Shown here in pieces: positions 42,164 to 51,534 of a stretch of 64,000 nt of DNA. A model generated the notes under the pieces. That model did not search any database, had not been told where the DNA came from, and was given only the letters and a program-made list of their open reading frames with translations. Made by a program: the position numbers and the translations under genes. Each line of letters opens with the position of its first letter. The first letter of the stretch is position 1. Source of the stretch: Pedobacter hartonius. GTDB lineage: Bacteria; Bacteroidota; Bacteroidia; Sphingobacteriales; Sphingobacteriaceae. The stretch lies in contig NZ_FNRA01000008.1 in NCBI RefSeq assembly GCF_900107535.1, positions 62,001 through 126,000 of the forward strand, read 5' to 3'.

Positions 42164-44758
42164 TTATCTTAATACACTTATTAATACAGCAGCTACAGTC
42201 GCCAAAGCGGACGTAATGCCTACAACACCTGCGACGCCTAATTTTTCTCTCGGCGCTCTTTTAGGAATAAAAATTTCCGCACCAGGTTTTACCTTGGGAT
42301 AATTATTGAAAAATAAAAATTTACGATTTGCATCCACTGACCCATTTGCATATTGAATATAAGCTCCCTTTTTATTCGCATTATATGTAAACCCGCCAGC
42401 GCCATTAATATAGTCTTTCATTCCCCTATTACGATTATAAACTATATTTATGGGTCTAAGAACCTCGCCGGTAACTTTAACAGTTTGTAGCTGTTTTGGT
42501 ACATTAATGATGTCTCCGTCCTCCAATAAAAGGTCATATTTAGAAGCAGGTTTTTTCAAAATATTAAGCAGATCTATACCTACCAGATCGCTTCCAAGTA
42601 TTTTTACTTCTTGCACTAATTGAGCAGTATCAGTAACGTTATTATCTCCTGACTGCAATCTTTTTAAATTAGCTAATTTTTGCATTTCTTCCCTTTGTCT
42701 GTCCTTCGCATTTTTGGAAAGACTGCTCCCCGCTTTAGCTTTAATTACATTACCAAAACGATCAGTAGAATCCCGCTCACTAACCTGCTCGGGTCCTGGT
42801 CTTTTTAAAGACGCTCCTTCCGCAAAAGACAGTGCCGTTAAACCGCCTGCTCTTTTTATCAGATCAGAAATACGTTCATCTTTTCTGATAATGGTATAAA
42901 TACCTGGATAGAGTACCTCCCCTTCAACCTTCACTTGCTGCTGTACCTGATATCCTTCCGAATTACGAATTGATATAATATCAAATGGCTGTAAAGTAAA
43001 AGAGGAATCCTGCAATCTAAGATCACTTGAAATATTCACGTTCAACACTTCAGCTGTCTTAGCCGAAATAGACCTCGCATCACTATTTCTGACTCTTCTA
43101 GCAATTTCAATACGATTGGGAGTTGCACCTTCTTTAAAACCACCAGCCATTTGAATTAAGGATTGAAGCGTCATTCCTTCCGCGTATTCAAAGGTTCCTG
43201 GAGTTCTAACTTCACCCTTTATATCCACTTTGTATTCGTCACGTAAATCGAATATAGACGATATTGTAACCTTATCCTCTCTGTTCAAAGAGATGTCCTG
43301 TTCGGTTCCTTTTAGAATCTTATCGACATCAAATGACAATAATGCCAAACTATTATCGGGATTTAACCGGGAAATGTAACCTCTATTTAAAAAAGCATCT
43401 TCTTTTAATCCATCAGCTTTAGTAATGAGTTGTTTCAAGGTTAGGCCTCCTTCCAATTCATACTGTCCAGGCCGAAATACCGCACCAATAATTTCGACCC
43501 TATTTGCAAATCGATCTAATATCGGTTCAACTACATATTTATCGCCATTTAAAGGCCTATACTTACCGTAGCTGTCTGCCGCAACATCGGTAATACGTCT
43601 TTCTTTACTAGTGTTTTGTAAAACCTTAATTTTAGCTGTATACGCTTTATTCGAAAACCCGCCCGAAAACTTAATGATATCTTCTAACGTCTCCATGCTT
43701 AAAACCTCGTACAAGGCCGGTCGCTTGACTTCACCAGACATTTCCACGCGGGTTTGATACACAGGAATATTAATAACGTCCTGGTCCTGCAAGCGAATAT
43801 TTCCTTCTTGTATTCCCTTTAAAAGAAAACTATAAACATCAACCGTAGCAACAATCTTATTATTGCGAATTACCTGTATATTTCTGAAGGAACCATTCTC
43901 ATTTGGGCCACCCGAGGCATTTAATGCATTAAATACCGTGGAGAGAGACGATAAAGTATAGGAACCAGGTTTAACAACCTCGCCCAGTAATGTTATTTTG
44001 ATACTTCTGATATTACCAAGGTTAATAGATACATTTGTGCGGCCGCTTCTTAAACTGGGATATGTGGACGACATGGCTGAACGAATTTTCGATATCGCCT
44101 GTTCAATAGATAGCCCTGCCACGGAAATTAATCCGACATATTGCAATCTAATATTGCCATCAGGGCTGACTTGAAGTTTATAATTAGCCTCGTTATCGCC
44201 TGTCAGATCAATTATTAACTGGTCGTCAGGGCCAATAATATAACTCTTTGGAGTAGCCATCCTCAGATTAGGTTCAAATTTAATTTGATTATTTTTAAAC
44301 AACTCGGAACCAAATATTTTAGGAATTAAATTTCCAAAAGCATCAAGCATTTTTTTCTTATTCTTATTTGCAAGATTAATCTTTGCACTTTTTGAGGTGT
44401 CCGAGTCATTAATTTCCCCATCGTAACTTCTTACACTAGAATCGTCCTGCACAACTAGATTCTTTTGACCCTGACTCTTTTTATCCTGACTATTAAAAGA
44501 ACTATCGTTTTTAAGTTTCTCTACCCGTATTTTCAGTTTTGCTACCTCCGCGGGCTGCATACCCTCTGCTGCAGCCATTTGTCCCAACTGATCTTCGGTA
44601 TAACCAACCGATTCAGCGCGCTGGATTAATTGACGAATTTGTACGTCAGTTAATTCGTCTACTTTTACGTCAGAATAATTAGTTTGTGCAGAAGCAAGCT
44701 GAAAAATAATTATACTACAAAAGAATATCAATGCAGTAACCGTTCTTTTTATATTCAT
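42164..44758 (-). CDS. Wza-like polysaccharide export protein with six SLBB domains
   Basis: This is an 864-residue outer-membrane export protein with a signal peptide (about 1-24, ending SAQ), a low-complexity Gln/Lys/Ser linker, a Poly_export (PES) domain (YIIGPDDQLIIDLTG) and six SLBB-type repeats. The repeats begin at GEVVKPGSYTL, GEVKRPALYEV, GAVFRPGQYEL, GEVRTPGTFEY, GEVLYPGIYTI and GEVLRPINIVY. A hydrophobic C-terminal segment follows. Wza homologues form the channel for capsule or exopolysaccharide; the long multi-SLBB form is usual in Bacteroidota. It is followed by the Wzz-like gene, making an export pair. Confidence 0.92.
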   Translation of the reverse strand: MNIKRTVTALIFFCSIIIFQLASAQTNYSDVKVDELTDVQIRQLIQRAESVGYTEDQLGQMAAAEGMQPAEVAKLKIRVEKLKNDSSFNSQDKKSQGQKNLVVQDDSSVRSYDGEINDSDTSKSAKINLANKNKKKMLDAFGNLIPKIFGSELFKNNQIKFEPNLRMATPKSYIIGPDDQLIIDLTGDNEANYKLQVSPDGNIRLQYVGLISVAGLSIEQAISKIRSAMSSTYPSLRSGRTNVSINLGNIRSIKITLLGEVVKPGSYTLSSLSTVFNALNASGGPNENGSFRNIQVIRNNKIVATVDVYSFLLKGIQEGNIRLQDQDVINIPVYQTRVEMSGEVKRPALYEVLSMETLEDIIKFSGGFSNKAYTAKIKVLQNTSKERRITDVAADSYGKYRPLNGDKYVVEPILDRFANRVEIIGAVFRPGQYELEGGLTLKQLITKADGLKEDAFLNRGYISRLNPDNSLALLSFDVDKILKGTEQDISLNREDKVTISSIFDLRDEYKVDIKGEVRTPGTFEYAEGMTLQSLIQMAGGFKEGATPNRIEIARRVRNSDARSISAKTAEVLNVNISSDLRLQDSSFTLQPFDIISIRNSEGYQVQQQVKVEGEVLYPGIYTIIRKDERISDLIKRAGGLTALSFAEGASLKRPGPEQVSERDSTDRFGNVIKAKAGSSLSKNAKDRQREEMQKLANLKRLQSGDNNVTDTAQLVQEVKILGSDLVGIDLLNILKKPASKYDLLLEDGDIINVPKQLQTVKVTGEVLRPINIVYNRNRGMKDYINGAGGFTYNANKKGAYIQYANGSVDANRKFLFFNNYPKVKPGAEIFIPKRAPREKLGVAGVVGITSALATVAAVLISVLR

Positions 44759-44780
44759 AAATAACTTAATAGTAATAGTT

Positions 44781-45917
44781 TTATTCGAAATAATTTAAGG
44801 TTCGAAAATTGCCTTCCTGCAAATATTCGTCTTTTTTCATCAATAACAAATCAGACTGAATCATATCTTCCACTAATGATTGCAAATCATATCTGGGATT
44901 CCAACCCAATTGGGTTTTGGACTTTTTTGAATCCCCTAGTAATAAATCAACTTCTTTAGGCCTATAATATTTGGGATCTACACGAACAACATCCATTCCA
45001 AAATGTAATTCTCCGATATTTAACCCTAAGTTTTTTGCTAAATCATAATCAATGTCAATGATTACGCCTTTTTCATATTCACCTTTCCCACTAAACTCAA
45101 CTTCTATACCTAATTCGCCAAAACTCATTTTCACAAAATCGCGCACGGTAGCAGTAATACCGGTAGCAATTACAAAGTCTTCGGCCTTCTCTTGTTGAAG
45201 AATCAACCACATCGCCTCTACATAATCTTGAGAATGCCCCCAGTCTCTTTGCGCAGATAAATTACCTAAATACAAGCACTTCTGCAATCCAAGAGCAATT
45301 TTACAAGTAGCTCTTGTTATTTTCCGGGTAATAAAGGTCTCTCCCCTTAGAGGACTCTCGTGATTAAATAAAATACCGTTAGAAGCAAAGATATCATAAG
45401 CCTCCCTGTAATTTATAGTTATCCAATATCCATAAATTTTAGCCACAGCGTAAGGTGATCTCGGGTAAAAGGGAGTAGTCTCATTTTGAGGTACAGTCTG
45501 AACCAGACCATATAATTCAGAAGTAGATGCCTGATAAATTCTTGTCTTCTTCGTCAAACCTAAAATTCTTATTGCTTCTAATAATCTTAAAGTTCCTATC
45601 CCATCAGTGTTAGCAGTGTACTCAGGCATTTCAAAACTAACCTGAATATGACTCATTCCCGCAAGATTATAAATTTCATCAGGCTGAATCTCCTTAATAA
45701 TCCGGATTAGATTAGTAGAATCGGTCAAATCACCAAAATGCAACTTAAAATTGACATGATCATCGTGAGCATCTGTATAAAATTGGCTGAGTCTTTTGGC
45801 ATTTGATAATGAAACCGTCCTCCTTAAGCCATGTACGAAATAACCCTTTTTCAAAAGAAACCCTGTCAAATATGCCCCATCCTGTCCTGTAACACCTATA
45901 ATTAAGGCAATTTTCAT
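44781..45917 (-). CDS. gmd: GDP-mannose 4,6-dehydratase paralogue (second copy)
   Basis: This is a 378-residue paralogue of Gmd, the same length as the copy at 11547-12683 and alike over most of its length ([37 protein letters not shown]). The NADP/tetramer loop differs: [16 protein letters not shown] replaces [15 protein letters not shown], and a second divergent patch ([17 protein letters not shown]) lies near residues 260-285. Tyr156 and Lys160 are conserved, so catalysis is probably retained. It may use another GDP-hexose or simply be a divergent duplicate. It precedes the Wza-like gene and is 23 bases from it. Confidence 0.85.
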   Translation of the reverse strand: MKIALIIGVTGQDGAYLTGFLLKKGYFVHGLRRTVSLSNAKRLSQFYTDAHDDHVNFKLHFGDLTDSTNLIRIIKEIQPDEIYNLAGMSHIQVSFEMPEYTANTDGIGTLRLLEAIRILGLTKKTRIYQASTSELYGLVQTVPQNETTPFYPRSPYAVAKIYGYWITINYREAYDIFASNGILFNHESPLRGETFITRKITRATCKIALGLQKCLYLGNLSAQRDWGHSQDYVEAMWLILQQEKAEDFVIATGITATVRDFVKMSFGELGIEVEFSGKGEYEKGVIIDIDYDLAKNLGLNIGELHFGMDVVRVDPKYYRPKEVDLLLGDSKKSKTQLGWNPRYDLQSLVEDMIQSDLLLMKKDEYLQEGNFRTLNYFE

Positions 45918-46085
45918 TCGATTATCAGTAATTAATTCAAAGGGCTAAAGATAGGCGAATAATTTGATTAGTCTGAAAAAAATGAGAGTTTAAGAATTGG
46001 ACGTAGGTATGCCAAAAAGAACAGAATGTAAGATTATAAATAGGACATCTCAATTTGCAATTAAACAAGCTGGCTCTCATGCCGC

Positions 46086-46805
46086 TTACACCATTATGAA
46101 ATCAAGCTTATTCCTATTTATCAAAAAATCAAGAAATTCAAAATCTAAAGGCTCATCAAGATCGAAACAAATATGTGGCATTACATAGACTAAACTACGA
46201 TCTGTCATGACTGTTGTATTCGGAAATTCAAAAAAGGCCTTTTTGTAAAAATAAAAGGATCCATTTAAATCAAACGTAGAAGGTGCCGATTGTCTGGATA
46301 AGAAGACTCCATTTGTTTTTACTAAGTTGTAGTATCCATTTTCCTTCTTTTCAACTACGCAAAAATATGGGCTTCGTTCTGCATCATTAACCGAAAACAA
46401 GTTAAGAGCCCTTTGATCATTATTAATTATATTATAGGCATTAATTAGATCTTGATAATTTCTTAAGGGTGAGGATACATCCAAGTCTAAAATGTAATCG
46501 TATTGCTTTGCATTTAACTTTTGATGATATTCCAATAAATGCCTGATAACGTCAACTTTGCCGGATGAGTCGTCTGCAAGATGAGCAGGCCTTAGGTAAT
46601 CAGTATAAATACCATATTTCTCAGCAATCTTTTTTATTTCTGTACAATCCGTGGAAATTGCAATGTCGCCCCCCATTTTGGCTATAAATTCTTCTGCAAG
46701 AGAAATTGTATACGCTATTAATGGCTTCCCATTTAAGTCTTTAATATTTTTACCAGGTATTCCCTTAGACCCACCTCTAGCGCAAATTGTAATCAAAAAA
46801 TCCAT
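46086..46805 (-). CDS. legF: CMP-legionaminate/acylneuraminate cytidylyltransferase
   Basis: The 239-residue NeuA-family enzyme activates the nonulosonate with CTP. The CTP-binding signature ICARGGSKGIPGKN (7-20) starts it, and LRPAHLADDSS, LDLDVSSPL and FDLNGSFYFYK match the acylneuraminate cytidylyltransferase family. With LegB, LegC, LegH-like, LegG and LegI in the same locus it completes the CMP-legionaminate pathway. It is separated from those genes by gmd2, Wza-like and Wzz-like genes, and by a 168-base gap from gmd2. A 21-bp perfect palindrome lies upstream at 46868-46888. Confidence 0.92.
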   Translation of the reverse strand: MDFLITICARGGSKGIPGKNIKDLNGKPLIAYTISLAEEFIAKMGGDIAISTDCTEIKKIAEKYGIYTDYLRPAHLADDSSGKVDVIRHLLEYHQKLNAKQYDYILDLDVSSPLRNYQDLINAYNIINNDQRALNLFSVNDAERSPYFCVVEKKENGYYNLVKTNGVFLSRQSAPSTFDLNGSFYFYKKAFFEFPNTTVMTDRSLVYVMPHICFDLDEPLDFEFLDFLINRNKLDFIMV

Positions 46806-46867
46806 ACTTAAATTATTTATTCAAATTAAAATTGATCAAAACCACTCAATGAGACACAATTATAACG

Positions 46868-46888
46868 ACAATAAAATAATTTTATTGT
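46868..46888. repeat. 21-bp perfect AT palindrome upstream of legF
   Basis: The arms ACAATAAAAT and ATTTTATTGT flank a single A. It is about 62 bases upstream of the legF ATG. There is no T-tract on either strand in the right place for a terminator, so a protein-binding site or a chance AT palindrome are the options. The rest of the 269-base gap (46806-47074) shows no gene. Confidence 0.4.
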
Positions 46889-47074
46889 AAAAAAAATGAG
46901 ATAAACACACTCTAATATATTAAAATAATATATATAACTGTAGAATATGACTAAGGGCAAACAAAAGTTGCGAAAAATAAAGAGTATAAATAATGGCAAT
47001 CATAATTCACCAACTAGACTCTACAAGAACCCATCTCAACTTATGTTAACAATAAAATTCACTTATTAAGGAAA

Positions 47075-47932
47075 TTACAGGTTTTGTATGCATTTATTAA
47101 GACTATCCCTCCAGTAAGGAATTGTAATCCCGATATTTGACTTAATTTTTGTTTTATCTAAAACAGAGTAATGTGGCCTTTTTGCCTTCGTAACAAACGC
47201 CGCTGATGCTACAGGTAAAACCTTCATATCTATTTCTGCAAACTCAAATACAGCCTTGGCAAAATCATACCAGGAAGCCACTCCCTCATTGCTATAATGA
47301 TAAAGACCATATAGCTGAGGATCATTTTCAATGATTTTTAAAATCACAGCTGCAAGATCCATCGCGTAAGTAGGCGTACCTACCTGGTCATAAATTACAG
47401 TAAGTTCATTTCTGCTCTGCGAAAGTTTTAACATCGTTTTCACGAAATTATTTGCTTTCTCTGAGTACAACCAACTGGTCCGGATAATATAATATTGCGT
47501 CATAATGGCCGCAATTTCCTGTTCTCCCTTTAATTTGGACAAACCGTAAACGTTGATCGGGCTGGTGTGCAGGGTTTCGGTCAATGGGATACTCGAACTG
47601 CCATCGAATACAAAATCTGTAGATATATGTATAAGCGTTGTGTTATATTTCAGACAATTTTCCGCAAGTCTTTTTACCGCAAATTCATTGACCTCAAAAG
47701 CATTATCCAAATCTTCCTCTGCCTGATCTACCGCAGTGTAAGCAGCACAGTTGATACAATATGCCGGTTGGAATTCCGCAAAAACGGCTTCGGTTTGTTC
47801 CTTGTTTACACAATCTAACTCTGCTCTTGAAAGAAACACAAAGTTAAAAATCTGTTCCGATAAAGGAACAAGCTCTTTAAGGCACTGTCCGAGCTGACCC
47901 GAACCTCCCGCTATGATTATATTCTTTTTCAT
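47075..47932 (-). CDS. rfbD: dTDP-4-dehydrorhamnose reductase
   Basis: The 285-residue extended SDR catalyses the last step of dTDP-L-rhamnose synthesis. It has AGGSGQLGQCL, INCAAYTAVDQAEED, the serine strand ISTDFVFDG, and YGLSKLKGE with the catalytic Tyr/Lys. The ATG at 47932 is used because it overlaps the upstream stop (TGATG); a TTG one codon earlier is less likely. RfbA, RfbB and RfbC are not in the window, so they must be elsewhere for this protein to work. It is the second gene of the two-gene unit that begins with the outer-membrane protein. Confidence 0.92.
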   Translation of the reverse strand: MKKNIIIAGGSGQLGQCLKELVPLSEQIFNFVFLSRAELDCVNKEQTEAVFAEFQPAYCINCAAYTAVDQAEEDLDNAFEVNEFAVKRLAENCLKYNTTLIHISTDFVFDGSSSIPLTETLHTSPINVYGLSKLKGEQEIAAIMTQYYIIRTSWLYSEKANNFVKTMLKLSQSRNELTVIYDQVGTPTYAMDLAAVILKIIENDPQLYGLYHYSNEGVASWYDFAKAVFEFAEIDMKVLPVASAAFVTKAKRPHYSVLDKTKIKSNIGITIPYWRDSLNKCIQNL

Positions 47933-48600
47933 CAATTCTTATGTCCCAAATGGATCTGTATACCTACTGATACGGGGTTAAACAAATACTCTCCTTTTCT
48001 GAATTTAACCTCAGAACTTACATCCGGATCGGTTTGACCGCTTGATTGCGTTTTCCCCCAGGCGTAAAAGAATTCCAGATTGCTTTCCGCAAATATAGAA
48101 ACTTCCCTGATAGGGCTAAGCTTCAGACCAAATACCGGTGTAACAGTAAATCCCCGTTTCCTGGTGTCAATATTTAAATTCTGTGGATTGACATTTGTTA
48201 AAGCACCATTGAATTCGTTTGACCTGTAGCCAAGGTCAAGCGCGAAATATGGCTGTATGGCAGAATAAGTGAAATTCTTTTCAAAACCTGCTTTAAATGA
48301 ATAATCTTTTATTTTACCCTGGGCAAGTCCGCAATTTTCACAATCATTGGAGAATTGAAGGGATTGGTTCAAATAGCTACCGTTCAGCCTGTAGCTAAAA
48401 AGATTGTCATTGAATTTAATAATATAACTGCTAAAGTTAGAATTGATGTAACGGTGACCATCCGTCTGATTTAATAATTTCGGCAATTGAAGATAATTGT
48501 ATCCTCTAACGCCAAAGCTATACGCAGCATCTCCATTTTTCTGGGCGAATGTCAATACGCAGGTTAATAATAAGGGGATAATAAGTAATTTTTTAATCAT
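47932..48600 (-). CDS. Predicted outer-membrane beta-barrel protein
   Basis: The 222-residue protein has a signal peptide (about 1-19, ending FAQ) and alternating beta-strand patterns through to a C-terminal strand (NPVSVGIQIHL), like small porin-type barrels of Bacteroidota. Two cysteines occur close together (CENCG). I do not recognise a specific family. It overlaps RfbD by two bases (TGATG), so it is first in that unit, with a promoter match at 48626-48633. A surface or assembly role with the glycan locus is possible but not shown by sequence. Confidence 0.7.
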   Translation of the reverse strand: MIKKLLIIPLLLTCVLTFAQKNGDAAYSFGVRGYNYLQLPKLLNQTDGHRYINSNFSSYIIKFNDNLFSYRLNGSYLNQSLQFSNDCENCGLAQGKIKDYSFKAGFEKNFTYSAIQPYFALDLGYRSNEFNGALTNVNPQNLNIDTRKRGFTVTPVFGLKLSPIREVSIFAESNLEFFYAWGKTQSSGQTDPDVSSEVKFRKGEYLFNPVSVGIQIHLGHKN

Positions 48601-48625
48601 GCTCGGTACAGGACATTATCGTTAT

Positions 48626-48633
48626 CAAATATA
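48626..48633 (-). promoter_or_regulatory. Candidate -7 promoter element for the OMP-rfbD unit
   Basis: The minus strand reads TATATTTG, an exact TAnnTTTG match, 26 bases before the ATG at 48600. A TTTG at 48659-48662 is 25 bases further upstream, slightly more than usual for a -33 box. Confidence 0.38.
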
Positions 48634-48844
48634 GGTTTGTATACAACTGCGCAATAAGCAAAAACTATGCCTCAATAAGCTCTTTACAGGACAAAAAAAT
48701 CCGTTCGGATCAAATCAATGCTTTATCCGGTACAGTTAAATTAATACCAGTTAAATTACACACGGGGATTTAATTTAGTTATATTTAAATCCATACAGCA
48801 AGCACAAACGTATAGTTTATTTTACAATATTCCAGACATAACTA

Positions 48845-49948
48845 ATGTTGCATGACGAGCAAGGCCGCTTAAAGGCAGTTAATAAGTTTTTAAAACTAAA
48901 GATAAGCAGAGAAAATGAATTAACAGAAATCGCCAGGTATGCGGCTGAGATCTGTTATACCCCCATGGCCTTTATTACGCTACTGGATGAGGATACCCAG
49001 CATATCCTGTTTAGCGTAGGATCAGACTTCAAACAAACCACCAGGGCAGATTCTTTCTGCAATTATACAATTATACAGGATGATGTTTTGGTGATCCCGG
49101 ATACAAGTAAGGATGAACGTGTGATGAACAACCCGCTCACAAATCCCGAAAGTGCCAATATTCAGTTCTATGCCGGCGCACCACTGATCACCAAAGACGG
49201 CTATAACCTTGGAAGCTTATGTGTAAGCGGCCATGAACCTATGGATTTATCTGAGATCCAGCAAAAAATGCTAGCTGTCCTTTCCCGGCAAGTGATTCAT
49301 ATACTTGACTTTGACGTTAGTCTGGCATTGTTGAACGAACAATATTTAGAAGCAAAAAAATCTGAAATTAAGCTGAGTTCTTTTTTTGAAAGTTCAGTTT
49401 CATGCCACCTTTTAATAGGAAAAGATCTGGAAGTGCTCGCATTTAATAAAACGCTGGCCGAAATCATGAGAATTAACCATGGGGTACAAATGCACATCGG
49501 AAATAGTGTCATCGACTATATAGATGACGTTTTTTTTTCCGAATTCCTGACTAATTTTAAAAAGGCACTATCCGGCAAACATATACAGAACGAAAGCCCG
49601 ATGATTACCGGCGGAAGGAAGATCTGGTGGAATTACAACTATGTACCCGCATTTGATGCAGAGGGGGAAATTATCGGCGTATCTTATAATGCGATCAATA
49701 TATCTGACTTAAAACTCAAGGAGCAGCAATCTAATGCAAAGGATGAGTCGCTCAAAGCAATTGCATTTATACAGTCGCACGAAATTCGCCGTCCCGTATC
49801 CTCTATTATGGGCTTAATGAATATTTTTAAGGCCGATGACTATAAGTCATCAAAAGAAGATCTGATGATGCTGGAAAGGGCTGTATTGGAACTGGATGAC
49901 AAGATCCGCCTCATTGTGAACCATACCGAAAATGATAATAAGGGCTAA
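48845..49948 (+). CDS. GAF-PAS sensor with dimerisation/phosphoacceptor domain but no ATPase
   Basis: The 367-residue protein has a GAF domain (about 20-160), a PAS domain (about 175-290) and a histidine-kinase DHp-like helix with SHEIRRPV (His312). The sequence ends 55 residues later without N, G1 or G2 boxes, so no HATPase domain is present. It could be a signalling adaptor, or a kinase whose catalytic domain is supplied by another protein. It is convergent with the REC-PAS-kinase gene, with stop codons one base apart. I see no frameshift at the end; the stop is a clean TAA. Confidence 0.85.
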   Translation: MLHDEQGRLKAVNKFLKLKISRENELTEIARYAAEICYTPMAFITLLDEDTQHILFSVGSDFKQTTRADSFCNYTIIQDDVLVIPDTSKDERVMNNPLTNPESANIQFYAGAPLITKDGYNLGSLCVSGHEPMDLSEIQQKMLAVLSRQVIHILDFDVSLALLNEQYLEAKKSEIKLSSFFESSVSCHLLIGKDLEVLAFNKTLAEIMRINHGVQMHIGNSVIDYIDDVFFSEFLTNFKKALSGKHIQNESPMITGGRKIWWNYNYVPAFDAEGEIIGVSYNAINISDLKLKEQQSNAKDESLKAIAFIQSHEIRRPVSSIMGLMNIFKADDYKSSKEDLMMLERAVLELDDKIRLIVNHTENDNKG

Positions 49949-49949
49949 C

Positions 49950-51506
49950 TCAAGCCTTTACTAAAGGCAGGCTAATCATGATCTTGGTACCTGATCCTAC
50001 CTGACTCTCCACGTAGATATTCCCACCCAGTTCTTCAATCTGGGTTTTTACCATGAACATGCCCATTCCCTTTCCGTCTGTTGTGGTATCAAAACGTTTA
50101 TACAATGAAAAGAGGTGTGCACCATTTTTTTGCATATCGATACCTTTTCCGTTGTCTTCAAAGGTGAGCAACAGCTGATCTTTAACTACAGCGCTTTTGA
50201 TAATGATCACCGGTGCCGCCTCCGGCCTGCGGTATTTGATGCTGTTTAACGTAATGTTATAAAAGATACTATATAAGTATCCTCTTACAGTAAATAATGA
50301 CTGCAGCGGCTCGAAATCACAATGTATGGTCACTTCCTCGGCAATCATGAGGTTATTGATGCTAAAAGTAATTTCTTCAACAAGCTGCCGGAAGAAAACC
50401 TCTTCTTTTTTCTTATTGACCTGGTCCTTCACCTGTAAAGTCTGGCTCAGATCTTTCAAGATCGTATCCATGGTCTTGATAGAGGTACTCAGCCCATTTA
50501 CGAGTTCTGTGTGCTGCGTTTCATCCGGATCTTTTAACAGTTCAGTTATGCCCATAATATTGGCCACAGGGGCAAGCAGGTTGTGAGAAACGATGTAAGT
50601 GAACTGTTCCAGGCTCTTATTTCTTTTACTGAGCTCTGCATTGGCCTGGGCAAGCGCCATGGCAGTAGTCTTTGATGCGGTAATATCCCTGACAGATAAG
50701 ATGAGCCCCCAGTTCTGATCATCATCGTTTGCTACAGTGATCCATTTGATACTATACCAGTGATCTTCTCCTTCAGCATCAGTAAAGGTGGAATGATAAG
50801 ATACACTCTCTCCGTTCATTACCCGCTGGATGATATGGGAGATTTCAGATTTCCTTTTTTCAGGGAAATAATCCATTGCATCGCCACCTATTGCAAGTTC
50901 ACTCTGACCGAATTTCTCACGGAGTTTTTGTGCAGGAAGATTGTAAGAAACTACTTTCAGTGCATCATTAACCAAAATGTATGCTGTATCAGTATGGTCA
51001 AAGAGGGCACGCAAATTCGCTTTGGACTTGAGGATCTGTTTTTCGCTGATCTTCAGTGCAGTGGTATCAGCAAGATTTCGTTTATACAGCCGTTCTTTTT
51101 CCCTTACGGCCTGTTCCATATTGCTGACCGCACGCAACCTCACCGACTGATTATATAATACGTAAAATAAACGCTGCGGTTTTTCTTTCAATACATAGTC
51201 CACAGCTCCTGCCTTAAGGAGCTCCAGTGCTTCGTCTTCCCGCGCAACAGAACAGATCAGAATAAAAGGAACATCTGCTTCCTGAGCCTGTAATATACCT
51301 AATGCCTCCCTTGGACTAACGATATCTAAATCTTCATCAGCCAGAATAATATCCGGTCTGAAATCTTGAAGAAGATTTATATATTCTTCCAGGGTCTGGA
51401 CAGCTAAATACTGATATGTTGGGGCTAACTCTTCCAATATTTCCAACAATGGTCCTGTGTCACGCACATGGTGCTGGAGGTACAGTATTTTCGGTCTCTT
51501 ATTCAT
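49950..51506 (-). CDS. REC-PAS histidine kinase
   Basis: This is a 518-residue signalling protein with an N-terminal receiver domain (Asp57 in ILADEDL, Lys in VLKEK), a coiled linker, a PAS domain (about 165-280), a HisKA domain with VSHNLLAPVAN (His308), and an ATPase domain with N-box NSIKYRR, G1 FEDNGKGID and G2 GKGMGMFMVK. The REC-first order is typical of kinases controlled by an upstream phosphorelay. It has no membrane segment. It is followed tail-to-tail by the GAF-PAS protein, which shares a similar sensory design and may work with it. A promoter-like TATATTTG lies 29 bases upstream. Confidence 0.9.
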   Translation of the reverse strand: MNKRPKILYLQHHVRDTGPLLEILEELAPTYQYLAVQTLEEYINLLQDFRPDIILADEDLDIVSPREALGILQAQEADVPFILICSVAREDEALELLKAGAVDYVLKEKPQRLFYVLYNQSVRLRAVSNMEQAVREKERLYKRNLADTTALKISEKQILKSKANLRALFDHTDTAYILVNDALKVVSYNLPAQKLREKFGQSELAIGGDAMDYFPEKRKSEISHIIQRVMNGESVSYHSTFTDAEGEDHWYSIKWITVANDDDQNWGLILSVRDITASKTTAMALAQANAELSKRNKSLEQFTYIVSHNLLAPVANIMGITELLKDPDETQHTELVNGLSTSIKTMDTILKDLSQTLQVKDQVNKKKEEVFFRQLVEEITFSINNLMIAEEVTIHCDFEPLQSLFTVRGYLYSIFYNITLNSIKYRRPEAAPVIIIKSAVVKDQLLLTFEDNGKGIDMQKNGAHLFSLYKRFDTTTDGKGMGMFMVKTQIEELGGNIYVESQVGSGTKIMISLPLVKA

Positions 51507-51534
51507 TACAACCTTAATTCGTATTTGGGCTGCT

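Noticed and set aside
50760..51158. 132-codon plus-strand open frame
   Set aside because: It is antisense to the REC-PAS kinase, whose domains cover the region without a break; the translation shows no recognisable fold.
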